Source of the DNA: Phycisphaerales bacterium | GTDB lineage: Bacteria > Planctomycetota > Phycisphaerae > Phycisphaerales > UBA1924 | Direction: 5' to 3' | NCBI GenBank assembly: GCA_017642965.1 | Contig: JAEPOJ010000010.1 | Location: 1-44,264, forward strand | Length of the DNA stretch: 44,264 nt | Shown: positions 1-7,695 of the stretch, piece after piece | Numbering within the stretch: position 1 is the first letter of the stretch | Layout of the letters: the number at the start of each line of letters is the position of its first letter | Program-made: the position numbers and the translations under genes | The notes under the pieces: model-generated | The model's input: the letters and a program-made list of their open reading frames with translations, nothing else | Databases searched by the model: none | Told to the model about the DNA's origin: nothing

Positions 1-54
1 GGCGATCACGAGAAAGTTGGCAAAGGTCCCCAACGGGCCCGGCAGATCGAACAT
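1..54 (-). CDS. N-terminal fragment of unknown protein (cut by window edge)
   Basis: Only the first 18 codons are present, reading MFDLPGPLGTFANFLVIA before the window ends. The start is supported by an AGGAG ribosome binding site about 6 bases upstream (complement of 60-64). The run of hydrophobic residues from Leu8 onward suggests a first membrane segment or signal anchor, but this is too short to assign. It lies downstream of the redoxin gene on the same strand, separated by a terminator, so it is probably transcribed separately. I do not recognise the family. Confidence 0.55.
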   Translation of the reverse strand, partial: MFDLPGPLGTFANFLVIA

Positions 55-139
55 GCAAGTCTCCTGAGCAGCTTGCTGCCCATGTGTGTGTCGTCCTGAT
101 ATCGAGTGTATCGGTGAATACGCGCCGGGAAATGCTGAG

Positions 140-180
140 GTTCAGAAACAAACAGCACGCCCCGGGGTCACGGGGCGTGC
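140..180 (-). terminator. Rho-independent terminator after the redoxin gene
   Basis: A perfect 9-bp stem, GCACGCCCC (155-163) with GGGGCGTGC (172-180), has an 8-base loop. On the minus strand it is followed by a T-rich tract (TGTTTGTTTCTG). It sits about 40 bases after the stop of the redoxin gene and fits an intrinsic terminator for the DsbD-like/redoxin pair. Confidence 0.7.
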
Positions 181-222
181 GTCTGGAGAGAGAATGTGGC
201 CTCTGAGGCGATGTGGCAGCGA

Positions 223-855
223 TTAGTACTTGACGCTGCAGCCGTACGCCTTGGTCTGGGCCGTGGTCACGGTCTCGCCCGCGAGGACCTGCTGGAGGGC
301 GTTGCGGACGTAGTTGGTCTTGCCGGGTGCGGCCGCGTCGCTGCGGTCATCGATTGCGCCGTGGTAGCGGAGCACGCCCTGCGCGTCGATGATGTACATC
401 TCCGGGGTGCGCTTCGCGTTGTAGGCCATGCCGACCTTACCGGATTCATCGAGGAGCACCGGGGCGGTGATGCCCCAGTCGTCTACGGCCTTGGAGTTGC
501 GTTCAACGCCGGTGGTGGAGTGATCAACCCGTCCTGAGTTGATGAGCAGCCATGTGACCTTTTCATCCTTCATGTCCTGCTGGATGGCCAGCATGGTGCC
601 GGTGTCTTCTCGGTAATGCTTCTTGACAAACGGGCAGTCCGGGTTGAACCACTCGAGAACCACGGTGTGGCCCTTGGCGGTGTAATCGGAGAGGGTGTGC
701 TTCTTGCCGTTGATGTCAACCAGGGTGAAGTCCGGGGCCTTAGCGCCGATCTCTGCGGGTTTACTGTCCTGAAGCGCGCCAGCGCCCATCATGGCTCCGG
801 TCACGGAGGCGCTGAGTGCGAAAAGTACGGCGCGTGATTTTGTCAGCTTGATCAT
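223..855 (-). CDS. Secreted thioredoxin-fold redoxin (AhpC/TSA-like)
   Basis: This 210-residue protein has an N-terminal hydrophobic signal or anchor (residues 8-28) followed by a thioredoxin-like fold. The active-site region reads WFNPDCPF around Cys74: a single cysteine where thioredoxins have CxxC. A second cysteine lies in the C-terminal YGCSVKY tail, which I recall as a constant feature of this redoxin family. The role is probably periplasmic thiol redox or peroxide chemistry; the substrate is unknown. The start at Met(853-855) is preferred over one 9 codons upstream because AAGGAG lies just before it, and the longer start would overlap the preceding gene. It follows the DsbD-alpha-like gene by 23 bases, so the two are probably one operon. 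Confidence 0.85.
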   Translation of the reverse strand: MIKLTKSRAVLFALSASVTGAMMGAGALQDSKPAEIGAKAPDFTLVDINGKKHTLSDYTAKGHTVVLEWFNPDCPFVKKHYREDTGTMLAIQQDMKDEKVTWLLINSGRVDHSTTGVERNSKAVDDWGITAPVLLDESGKVGMAYNAKRTPEMYIIDAQGVLRYHGAIDDRSDAAAPGKTNYVRNALQQVLAGETVTTAQTKAYGCSVKY

Positions 856-878
856 GGGTCTGCTCCTTGTGTGTTGGT

Positions 879-1697
879 TCATTCGGGTGCGTGCTCACTG
901 ATGTCGTAAAACAGCTCACCCGTTGGGGTTGTGACCCGCAGTCGCCCCGAGAGCTGCAGGTCTTCGGTTTCTGAAAAATACACTTCGAGGCGGTTGCCGT
1001 CCGCGGCACCGTCATCAATGAGGTCCTTGATGGGGGTGCATTCGGTGTCTGGGTAGAACTCGATGCGGGTGGCATCGCGGAACATGATCGCCGCGGCGCC
1101 ATTGATCCACTGAAGGCGGACCGCCGGGTCCTTAGCATTCAATGGCTGAGCGCGGCTTTCGTGCACACGCTGGATGGTGTCGTGCTCGCTCGTCTTTGTC
1201 ACGCCAGAGTCCGAGTTCACCAGATCGATCGAGATGGTGTCCTGCGCCTTGCCTGGCAGGCAGAGCTCATCGCAGACGAGGAAGTTGGCATCGATGTTCA
1301 GGACCAGCGTCGTTTCGGAGGCCTCCGGATCGATGACGAATGGGTACAGGACGGTCACCGTGCCCTCGTAGGTGTGGTCAAGGATGCCACCACGCTGGAG
1401 GTAGCGCTTGGGTGTTGGCCAGATGGGGTCCTTGAACTCGACCGAATCGGGAGCACCGATCTCGAAGCTGATGCCATAGCCCGTATCGGAAATACCCGGC
1501 CAGTAGGTGTGCCAGCCGTCCTCTACGATGATGTCGATCGCGAGCAGGCCCGCCTGCCCTGCGTACATGCTGGAATAGTCCGCTTTGACATCGATGGAGA
1601 GGTGTTCTGCGCCCATGTTTGGTTGTGCCTGGGCCGCGGGGGCGATCCCGATCCCGATCAGAGCGGCGAACAGACTCTTCGATGGGGTGAATGGCAT
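879..1697 (-). CDS. DsbD N-terminal (alpha) domain-like periplasmic protein
   Basis: The 272-residue protein starts with a signal peptide ending near AQA-Q (residues 1-25). The rest resembles the immunoglobulin-like alpha domain of DsbD. Recognisable points are GWHTYWPGISDTG (61-73) and a cysteine pair Cys142-x3-Cys146 in VCDELCLPG, matching the CxxxC redox pair of DsbD-alpha that reduces periplasmic partners. The membrane and gamma domains of full DsbD are absent from the chain, so it would need a separate electron donor. It precedes the redoxin gene on the same strand, which suggests the redoxin is its partner. Family assignment is good; the partner is inference. Confidence 0.8.
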   Translation of the reverse strand: MPFTPSKSLFAALIGIGIAPAAQAQPNMGAEHLSIDVKADYSSMYAGQAGLLAIDIIVEDGWHTYWPGISDTGYGISFEIGAPDSVEFKDPIWPTPKRYLQRGGILDHTYEGTVTVLYPFVIDPEASETTLVLNIDANFLVCDELCLPGKAQDTISIDLVNSDSGVTKTSEHDTIQRVHESRAQPLNAKDPAVRLQWINGAAAIMFRDATRIEFYPDTECTPIKDLIDDGAADGNRLEVYFSETEDLQLSGRLRVTTPTGELFYDISEHAPE

Positions 1698-1784
1698 GCG
1701 GCGTTTCCTTGTGGCGGCCTTGCTCTGGCTTCGTCGATATCCCCGGCGGGCAGGGTTTCACGAGGGGAACAACGCCCGACTGCG

Positions 1785-1790
1785 TATACT
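1785..1790 (+). promoter_or_regulatory. -10-like box for the rhodanese/deoC operon
   Basis: TATACT lies 10 bases before the ATG at 1801, giving a predicted start of transcription 3-4 bases from the start codon. No convincing -35 box is visible. It is one of about a dozen such boxes in this window. Confidence 0.35.
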
Positions 1791-1800
1791 TATTGACAAT

Positions 1801-2307
1801 ATGGGGAAAAAGATGCATCAGACTCACCGAATCCCGCTCTCCGCCCTCCCAGCCCTCCTGATTCTGGGGGTGATTTCGTGCTCCATGACAGGGTGCATGA
1901 AGTCGAATATTTCAGACAAGAAGATCCAGTACATTGATCTGCCGCGGGCGGTCGAGCTCTTCGAAGAGCAGAAGAAAGAGAACGACACGGCCTTGTTCAT
2001 CGATGCCCGCAAGCCCGAGCGGTTTGCCGAGGGGCATATTCCGGGGGCCCGGAACCTCCGCACGCCGGATATTGATCTTCGCTATGGCACGGACCCCGCG
2101 TTGGAGCGGTACAAGAACCTGATCGTGTACGGCGAGAACCCGGGCACCGCGACGGTGAACGCGATGGCCAAGCGCCTGATCGAGGCCGGGTACAACGGGT
2201 TTGTGAAGAAGCGCGTCAAGGTCTTCCCCGGCGGGTGGGAAGAATGGGAGATCACCGGGCTCCCGATCGAATCCGACCAGAACGCAGAGGCCGAAGGCGA
2301 CGAATGA
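1801..2307 (+). CDS. Rhodanese-like lipoprotein lacking the catalytic cysteine
   Basis: The 168-residue protein has a short basic N-terminus, a hydrophobic stretch (residues 11-26) and two possible lipobox cysteines, Cys27 (VISC) and Cys32 (MTGC), so it is probably an exported lipoprotein. The remainder is a rhodanese fold: FIDARKPERFAEGHIPGARN and PGGWEEW are typical. The active-site loop reads VYGENPGTAT, so the usual cysteine after the beta strand is missing and sulfurtransferase activity is not expected. A second possible start is ATG 1813, which has a weak GGGGA upstream. The stop overlaps the deoC start by four bases (ATGA), implying translational coupling. Confidence 0.8.
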   Translation: MGKKMHQTHRIPLSALPALLILGVISCSMTGCMKSNISDKKIQYIDLPRAVELFEEQKKENDTALFIDARKPERFAEGHIPGARNLRTPDIDLRYGTDPALERYKNLIVYGENPGTATVNAMAKRLIEAGYNGFVKKRVKVFPGGWEEWEITGLPIESDQNAEAEGDE

Positions 2308-3236
2308 CGAGCACCCCTTCACCATTCCGCCTGCCCGACTCCCCCACCGTTGACGCGGTGATGGTGGACCGGCGTGCCAAGTCGTTCACGACGCGCTCGA
2401 TCAAGAAGGCCTCGAAGCTCGCGGCGCTGGAGATGGCGGTGTCGATGATCGACCTGACGACGCTTGAGGGCGCGGACTCGCCCGAGAAGGTGCGGAGCCT
2501 ATGCGTCAAGGCCAAGCGCCCGTGGGAGCGGGACGAGGAGATCCTGGGCCACCGCCTTGGGCACGTGGCCGCGGTGTGCGTGTATCCGTCGATGGTGCCG
2601 CACGCCAAGGAGCACCTCGCGGGCTCGGGCGTCAAAGTGGCGTCCGTCGCGACGGGTTTCCCCTCGGGGCAGTACCCGATCGATATCCGCGTGCGTGATG
2701 TCGAGCAGGCCGTGAAGGACGGCGCGGACGAGATCGATATGGTGATCAACCGCGGCGCGTTCCTGTCCGGCAAGTACGGCGTGGTCGCGGAGGAGATCGG
2801 CGCAGTTGTGGATGCCTGCGGGCCGGCCCACCTCAAGGTGATCCTGGAGACCGGCGAGCTGGTGACCTACGACAACGTCCGCCGGGCGAGCGACATCGCG
2901 ATCGCGTGCATCCGGGAGGGCGACTTCATCAAGACCTCGACGGGCAAAGTGTCTCCCGCGGCGACGATGCCGGTGACGCTGGTGATGCTCGAGGCGATCC
3001 GCGATGCGTACAAGCAGACCGGCACCATGTACGGCATGAAGCCCGCGGGCGGGATCCGTACGGGCAAGCAGGCGTGGCACTACCTGTGCATGGTGAACGA
3101 GACGCTGGGCGAGGGGTGGCTGAGCCCGGACTGGTTCCGCTTCGGGGCGAGCTCGCTGCTCAACGACGTGCTGCGGAGCATGCAGAAGCTGGCAACGGGT
3201 GAGTATGCGGCCGGGTATGACTTCTCGGATGCGTAG
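2304..3236 (+). CDS. deoC: Deoxyribose-phosphate aldolase
   Basis: This enzyme splits 2-deoxyribose-5-phosphate into glyceraldehyde-3-phosphate and acetaldehyde in the cytoplasm. The 310-residue chain carries the class I aldolase residues: Schiff-base Lys210 in FIKTSTGK, Asp145 in EIDMVIN, and Lys246 in MKPAGGI. It is longer than the roughly 220-260 residues of many bacterial DeoC proteins because of an N-terminal extension of about 40 residues, as in the longer, animal-like form. The start overlaps the rhodanese stop by four bases. An aldehyde dehydrogenase set at 4715-7662 could remove the acetaldehyde, but a convergent gene pair separates it, so they are not one transcript. Confidence 0.95.
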   Translation: MTSTPSPFRLPDSPTVDAVMVDRRAKSFTTRSIKKASKLAALEMAVSMIDLTTLEGADSPEKVRSLCVKAKRPWERDEEILGHRLGHVAAVCVYPSMVPHAKEHLAGSGVKVASVATGFPSGQYPIDIRVRDVEQAVKDGADEIDMVINRGAFLSGKYGVVAEEIGAVVDACGPAHLKVILETGELVTYDNVRRASDIAIACIREGDFIKTSTGKVSPAATMPVTLVMLEAIRDAYKQTGTMYGMKPAGGIRTGKQAWHYLCMVNETLGEGWLSPDWFRFGASSLLNDVLRSMQKLATGEYAAGYDFSDA

Positions 3237-3990
3237 CAGATTTTCTCTATACCGAACAATACGCCATATCGTGACGTCGATTGCCCTAGGGCTCGTCTGC
3301 TGTGTAGTCTGGACGGGAGTACTGATCGCTTTTCTACATCCGAACAGCTGGACATCCAAGACTGGCCCGCTTCCGCTCGATCAGTTCGAGCCGACTTACT
3401 TAGAACAAGTCGCTCCTGAGCTTGTGCAGATTCTCAAGCTGTATCCGACTGAGGGAAGTGGCATCTACAGGGTCTACAGTCTGGACATTGGGATCAGCCA
3501 CACCATGTACTCGTATCGTAGAACCACGGCCTCTCGCCCTCGTACTCCAGGCACTCGAGTGAGAACCGTTTGGGATCCAACTCGTTCTGATATACCCGAC
3601 GGGGTTGAGCTATCAAGATATGAGTATGGATGGCCATTCCGCACACTCAGCTTCGATGAGATCAGAACCGGCTTGAGTACCACCGACCCATTGGTGATGG
3701 CGTATCACCAGAAAGCCTACGCGCTTGCTGGACCGAATCGCGGGCTCGATCGCCCAGCTTGGCTTCCGAGCTTCGTTACGCTCCGTCGTGTGCCAATTGC
3801 CGTCAACTGGCAAGCGTTGATATTGAATATAGTTGTGTGGTCAGCGATCTGCTACGTGATACTCAGTATCAGGCCGTTGCTTCGGGCGATGAGGATCCGC
3901 CGACGTAAGAGTCGTGGGTTGTGTATCGACTGCAGATATCCGCTCGAAGAACTCACCCAATGTCCAGAGTGCGGCACACCACGCGGCTAA
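3229..3990 (+). CDS. Two-pass membrane protein with C-terminal zinc ribbon
   Basis: About 253 residues if translation starts at ATG 3229, which overlaps the deoC stop; ATG 3217 and 3199 are also in frame and no ribosome binding site decides between them. Predicted membrane helices lie at residues 12-36 and 192-214, with a soluble domain between. The C-terminus has Cys232-x2-Cys235 and Cys245-x2-Cys248 (CIDC...CPEC), a small zinc ribbon often seen at the ends of Phycisphaerae proteins. The base composition is clearly more AT-rich and the codon choice looser than in the flanking genes, a possible sign of transfer or weak selection. Function unknown. Confidence 0.7.
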   Translation: MRSRFSLYRTIRHIVTSIALGLVCCVVWTGVLIAFLHPNSWTSKTGPLPLDQFEPTYLEQVAPELVQILKLYPTEGSGIYRVYSLDIGISHTMYSYRRTTASRPRTPGTRVRTVWDPTRSDIPDGVELSRYEYGWPFRTLSFDEIRTGLSTTDPLVMAYHQKAYALAGPNRGLDRPAWLPSFVTLRRVPIAVNWQALILNIVVWSAICYVILSIRPLLRAMRIRRRKSRGLCIDCRYPLEELTQCPECGTPRG

Positions 3991-4605
3991 TCACGCCGCG
4001 CGGTCGTGCTGATCGGCGTAGCGGGTGTCGTACTGCGTCCGCTTCTCAGGATCGCTGAGCACGGCGTATGCCTTGTAGACCTCGTCGAGCTTCTGGGTGG
4101 CGTGCGGGTGGTCGGCGTCGGCGCCGTTCCAGCGGTTGCACGCCTCGTTGAAGGCCTCGTCGATCTGCTCGTCGCTCGCGTAGCGGGTGATGCCGAGGAC
4201 CTTGTAGAGGTCGGTCTGCTCGATCTGCACGAAGCTCGAGCGTGGCTCATTGATCTTGCCCTTGACCGCCAAACGCACCAGCGCATCGCGCATGCCCTGA
4301 TCGAGTTTGACAAACTCGACGCCGGCTTCGGCCTGTCGTGAGAACGCGGAGCCCTTGCGGACCCACTTCACGCAGCCGGTGACCTCGATGGAGTCGTTGC
4401 CATCGCTGAAGGTGTAGGACTGGACCTCGCCAACCTCGGGGAGCTGCCCCTTGGGGAAGATAAGGCGCATGCCCGAGCCGGTGATGTCCGCGACGCGTCC
4501 TGTGGAACAGTCCACATCGGGCGCATGGAGGCGCACCTCTTTGCGAGCGTTCGCGTTGTCTGAGGATGCGGGCTGCTCGTCGTTGGGTGTGCTCTGCGTG
4601 CTCAT
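3991..4605 (-). CDS. PilZ domain fused to a degenerate J domain
   Basis: The 204-residue cytoplasmic protein has two parts. Residues 20-115 look like a PilZ domain: an R-x3-R motif (Arg21, Arg25) and D-x-T-x-x-G (Asp40 to Gly45) match the cyclic-di-GMP binding signature. Residues 131-195 look like a DnaJ domain (DLYKVLGI, then KAYAVLSDPEKRTQYD). The HPD tripeptide that stimulates Hsp70 is not at its expected place; the loop reads NGADADHP. It may therefore be a c-di-GMP receptor that uses the J fold as a protein contact. No ribosome binding site is seen before the ATG. The stop abuts the stop of the convergent upstream gene. Confidence 0.75.
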   Translation of the reverse strand: MSTQSTPNDEQPASSDNANARKEVRLHAPDVDCSTGRVADITGSGMRLIFPKGQLPEVGEVQSYTFSDGNDSIEVTGCVKWVRKGSAFSRQAEAGVEFVKLDQGMRDALVRLAVKGKINEPRSSFVQIEQTDLYKVLGITRYASDEQIDEAFNEACNRWNGADADHPHATQKLDEVYKAYAVLSDPEKRTQYDTRYADQHDRAA

Positions 4606-4703
4606 ATGGTCATAAACGGCCAGTCCGGGACTCGACTTTGGGTGAATCCGACAAGAAAACACAAGGCGTGTGGACCGATTCGGCGTGGGCGGGCCCGGAC
4701 TGT

Positions 4704-4709
4704 TAGAAT
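4704..4709 (+). promoter_or_regulatory. -10-like box, probable leaderless start of the aldehyde dehydrogenase
   Basis: TAGAAT lies 5 bases before the ATG at 4715, and there is no Shine-Dalgarno sequence. The predicted transcription start falls on or next to the start codon. Confidence 0.45.
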
Positions 4710-4714
4710 GGTGT

Positions 4715-6259
4715 ATGCGAAGCGTGAGCCATACCGAACATGAGCCGCCCTCGGTGGCAACGAACGGCACGTCCGAGAACCCGGCGGGTAGTGCGCCGCG
4801 CCGCCTGGACCTGCGAGCAGCGAGCGGCGGCGGGCTGTTCGAGTACGCCCCCGCACCCGAGTCCGTCCGCCCGGAGATCGCGGATCGGTACGGGCTGTTC
4901 ATCGGCGGTGAGTTCGTGGAGCCCGAGTCGGGCAGCCGGTTCGCGAGCATCAACCCAGCGACCGAGGACACGCTCTCGATGGTCGCTCAGGCATCGGCGG
5001 CGGATGTCGACCGGGCCGTAAAGGCGGCCCGCGAGGCGCTCCCGGCGTGGTCGGGGCTCTCCGGCAAGGACAGGGGCAAGTACATCTACCGCATCGCGCG
5101 CCGGATGCAGGAACGGACCCGCGAGTTGGCCGTGCTCGAGACGCTCGATGGCGGCAAACCCATCAAGGAATCACGCGACGTCGACATCCCGCTCGCGTGC
5201 GCCCATTTCTTCTACCACGCGGGCTGGGCGGACAAGCTGCGCTTCGCGCTGCCCGGGCGTGACCCGAAGCCGGTGGGCGTATGCGGGCAGATCATCCCTT
5301 GGAACTTCCCGCTGCTGATGCTCGCGTGGAAGATCGCGCCCGCGCTGGCGTGCGGCAACACGGTGGTGCTCAAGCCCGCAGAAACAACATCACTGACGGC
5401 GCTGCGATTCGCGGAGATCTGCGCCGAGATCGGGCTGCCCAGGGGCGTGGTGAACATCGTCACCGGGGCGGGCGAGACCGGGCGGGCGATCGTGGAGCAC
5501 GACGGCGTCGACAAGATCGCGTTCACCGGCTCCACGCAGGTCGGCAAGATGATCGCCAAGGCGGTCGCTCCGACCAGCAAGAAGCTCACGCTGGAGCTGG
5601 GTGGCAAGAGCGCCAACATCATCTTCGAGGACGCCTCGCTCGATCAGGCGATCGAGGGCATCATCGAGGGGATCTACTTCAATCAGGGCCACGTGTGCTG
5701 CGCCGGCTCGCGCCTGTTCGTGCAGGAGTCCATCCTCGACACGGTAATCGACAAGCTGCGCGACCGGATGAGCTCGCTGCGCGTCGGCGACCCGATGGAC
5801 AAGAACACGGACGTGGGCGCAATCAACTCGAAAGAGCAGCTGGAGACGATCGAGAAATACCTGGGACTTGGCGACCAAGAGGGCGCCGAGCGCCACGATG
5901 TGTGCAGTTCGTCGCTGCCGGACAAGGGGTACTGGTGCCGCCCGTGCTTCTACTCCGGGGTGCAGCCGAGCCACACGATCGCGCGGGAGGAGATCTTCGG
6001 GCCGGTGCTCGCGGTGATGAGCTTCCGCACGCCCGAGGAGGCGATCTCACGGGCGAACAACTCGCCGTACGGCTTGGCCGCGGGCGTGTGGACGGACAAG
6101 GGGTCGAAGATCTTCGATATCGCACGCCGACTGGACGCCGGGATCGTCTGGCTCAACACGTACAACAAGTTTGACCCGACCAGCCCGTTTGGGGGATACA
6201 AGGAGTCGGGCTTCGGACGCGAGGGTGGGCGGCACGGCCTGATGGCCTACTGCCGGTAA
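4715..6259 (+). CDS. Aldehyde dehydrogenase (NAD(P)+-dependent, full length)
   Basis: The 514-residue enzyme oxidises an aldehyde to the acid with NAD(P)+. Visible landmarks are IPWNFPL (catalytic Asn197), FTGSTQVGK (cofactor loop), LELGGKS with general-base Glu294, NQGHVCCAGSR with nucleophile Cys328, and EEIFGPVL. The first 55 residues are a low-complexity extension not found in typical ALDH proteins of about 480 residues. ATG 4715 is chosen because a -10-like box sits 5 bases upstream; an upstream in-frame ATG at 4670 would begin before that box. It is followed by a GNAT gene and a half-length ALDH homologue on the same strand. Acetaldehyde from DeoC is a reasonable but unproven substrate. 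Confidence 0.93.
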   Translation: MRSVSHTEHEPPSVATNGTSENPAGSAPRRLDLRAASGGGLFEYAPAPESVRPEIADRYGLFIGGEFVEPESGSRFASINPATEDTLSMVAQASAADVDRAVKAAREALPAWSGLSGKDRGKYIYRIARRMQERTRELAVLETLDGGKPIKESRDVDIPLACAHFFYHAGWADKLRFALPGRDPKPVGVCGQIIPWNFPLLMLAWKIAPALACGNTVVLKPAETTSLTALRFAEICAEIGLPRGVVNIVTGAGETGRAIVEHDGVDKIAFTGSTQVGKMIAKAVAPTSKKLTLELGGKSANIIFEDASLDQAIEGIIEGIYFNQGHVCCAGSRLFVQESILDTVIDKLRDRMSSLRVGDPMDKNTDVGAINSKEQLETIEKYLGLGDQEGAERHDVCSSSLPDKGYWCRPCFYSGVQPSHTIAREEIFGPVLAVMSFRTPEEAISRANNSPYGLAAGVWTDKGSKIFDIARRLDAGIVWLNTYNKFDPTSPFGGYKESGFGREGGRHGLMAYCR

Positions 6260-6297
6260 CTGTGACACACCGCCGAGTATTCGGCTGGGGAGAACGC

Positions 6298-6798
6298 ATG
6301 GTGAATCAACCTGGGATACATCGATTCGATATCCGTGAGCTGACTGAAGAGGATAAGCATTGGGTACAGCGTGTGCTCGTGCAGTACTGGGGCTCGACGG
6401 TACAGATTACGAAGGGCAAGAAGTACCTTGCGGATGATCTGCCCGGGCTAGTCGCGCAGCGAGATGGCTCCGAGGTCGGGCTGCTGACATACAACATCGA
6501 AAACGATGAGTGCGAGGTCATCACCCACAACTCGATGGCCGGGCACGGTGGGATCGGATCGTGCCTGCTCGACGCGGTCCGCAACAAGGCCCGTGAGGCC
6601 GGCTGCAAGCGCCTCTGGCTCATCACCACCAACGACAACACGCCCGCGCTCCGCTTCTACCAGCGCCGCGACTTCGATATGGTGGCGTTCTACAAGGACG
6701 CGGTCACCGAGGCACGCAAGCTCAAGCCCGAGATCCCCAACGTCGGCTTCGACGGCATCCCCATCAAGCACGAGATCGAGCTCGAGTACCCCCTCTGA
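6298..6798 (+). CDS. GNAT-family N-acetyltransferase
   Basis: The 166-residue protein has the acetyl-CoA-binding GNAT core: a glycine-rich loop in GHGGIGSCLLDAV (residues 82-94), the strand RLWLITTNDN (105-114) and the helix ALRFYQRRDF (117-126), typical of small acetyltransferases. The substrate is unknown. ATG 6298 is chosen because GGGGAG lies 6 bases upstream; an in-frame start at 6262 has no such site. It lies between a full-length ALDH and a truncated ALDH homologue, 38 bases after the first and 15 before the second, so the three are probably cotranscribed. Acetylation of one of the dehydrogenases is possible but is only a guess from position. Confidence 0.85.
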   Translation: MVNQPGIHRFDIRELTEEDKHWVQRVLVQYWGSTVQITKGKKYLADDLPGLVAQRDGSEVGLLTYNIENDECEVITHNSMAGHGGIGSCLLDAVRNKAREAGCKRLWLITTNDNTPALRFYQRRDFDMVAFYKDAVTEARKLKPEIPNVGFDGIPIKHEIELEYPL

Positions 6799-6813
6799 GG
6801 GCGAAGACAGACC

Positions 6814-7662
6814 ATGACTGAGCGACTCCCCATCATCAAGACCTACAAGCTCGCGATCGGCGGCAAGTTTCCGCGCACCGAGTCCGGTCGTTCGACTAGC
6901 GTGCACGACGCGTCGCAGAACCTCGTGGCGCACGTGTGCCGGGCATCGCGCAAGGACGTGCGGGACGCGGTGGACGCGGCCCATAAGGCCCAGCCCGCGT
7001 GGGGCGACGCGACGGCGATGCTGCGCAGCCAGGTGCTCTACCGCCTCGCGGAGATGATGGAGGGCAAGCGCGAGGAACTGGCCAAAGCCATCGGTGAGGG
7101 CGGCGAGCGTGAGGTGGACGCGTCGATCGATCGCGTGGTGCACTACGCGGGCTGGTGCGACAAATACGCCCAGGTCATGGGCGGCTCCAACCCGGTCGCG
7201 GGCCCCTACCACGACTTCACGATCCCGTTCCCGGTCGGTGTCGTCGGGGTCATCACTCCGGATACGCCTTCACTGCTCGGATTCGTGTCGCTCATCGTCC
7301 CCGTGATCGCGATGGGTAACGCGTGCGTGGCGCTCGCCTCGGAAATCAACCCCGTCCCGGCGTTGGTGCTGGCGGAAGCCATCGCCACCAGCGACCTTCC
7401 CGGAGGGATCGTGAACACGCTCTCCGGATTCCGCGATGAGCTTGTCGAGCACTACAGCTCGCACCGCGAGATCGACGCAATACACGCGGCGAGCGTCTCG
7501 GATGAGCACCGCACGCTGCTGCGTGAAGGCAGCGCGGACAACCTCAAGCGGGTGCATGTGCACGGGGACGTCGATTTCTTCGATGAGGACGCGTGCGAAT
7601 CGCCGGCGTGGATCGACCCATTCGTTGAGTTCAAGACGATCTGGCACCCCAGTGCCGTCTGA
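6814..7662 (+). CDS. Half-length aldehyde dehydrogenase homologue without catalytic cysteine
   Basis: At 282 residues this covers only the cofactor-binding part of an ALDH. IGGKFPRTESG, the helix PAWGDATAMLRSQVLYRLAE and PVGVVGVITPDTPSL (140-154) align by eye with ALDH N-terminal domains, but the chain ends before the region with the catalytic cysteine. The position of the catalytic asparagine (PWN in the full-length protein) is TPD. The C-terminus FVEFKTIWHP looks like a designed end rather than a chance stop, and the reading frame is intact with normal codon use, so it is a functional short protein rather than a pseudogene. A structural or regulatory partner of the ALDH at 4715 is the likely role. 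Confidence 0.8.
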   Translation: MTERLPIIKTYKLAIGGKFPRTESGRSTSVHDASQNLVAHVCRASRKDVRDAVDAAHKAQPAWGDATAMLRSQVLYRLAEMMEGKREELAKAIGEGGEREVDASIDRVVHYAGWCDKYAQVMGGSNPVAGPYHDFTIPFPVGVVGVITPDTPSLLGFVSLIVPVIAMGNACVALASEINPVPALVLAEAIATSDLPGGIVNTLSGFRDELVEHYSSHREIDAIHAASVSDEHRTLLREGSADNLKRVHVHGDVDFFDEDACESPAWIDPFVEFKTIWHPSAV

Positions 7663-7679
7663 AGCCGCTTCACACTGAA

Positions 7680-7689
7680 ACAGATCTGT
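7680..7689. repeat. Ten-base palindrome between convergent genes
   Basis: ACAGATCTGT is a perfect inverted repeat lying between the stops of the half-length ALDH and the DUF4230 gene. It has no T-run, so a terminator function is doubtful. Confidence 0.25.
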
Positions 7690-7695
7690 GTCGGA

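Noticed and set aside
6814-7662. Half-length ALDH as a pseudogene
   Set aside because: The frame is intact with normal codon use and a tidy C-terminus; it appears to be a functional short homologue.
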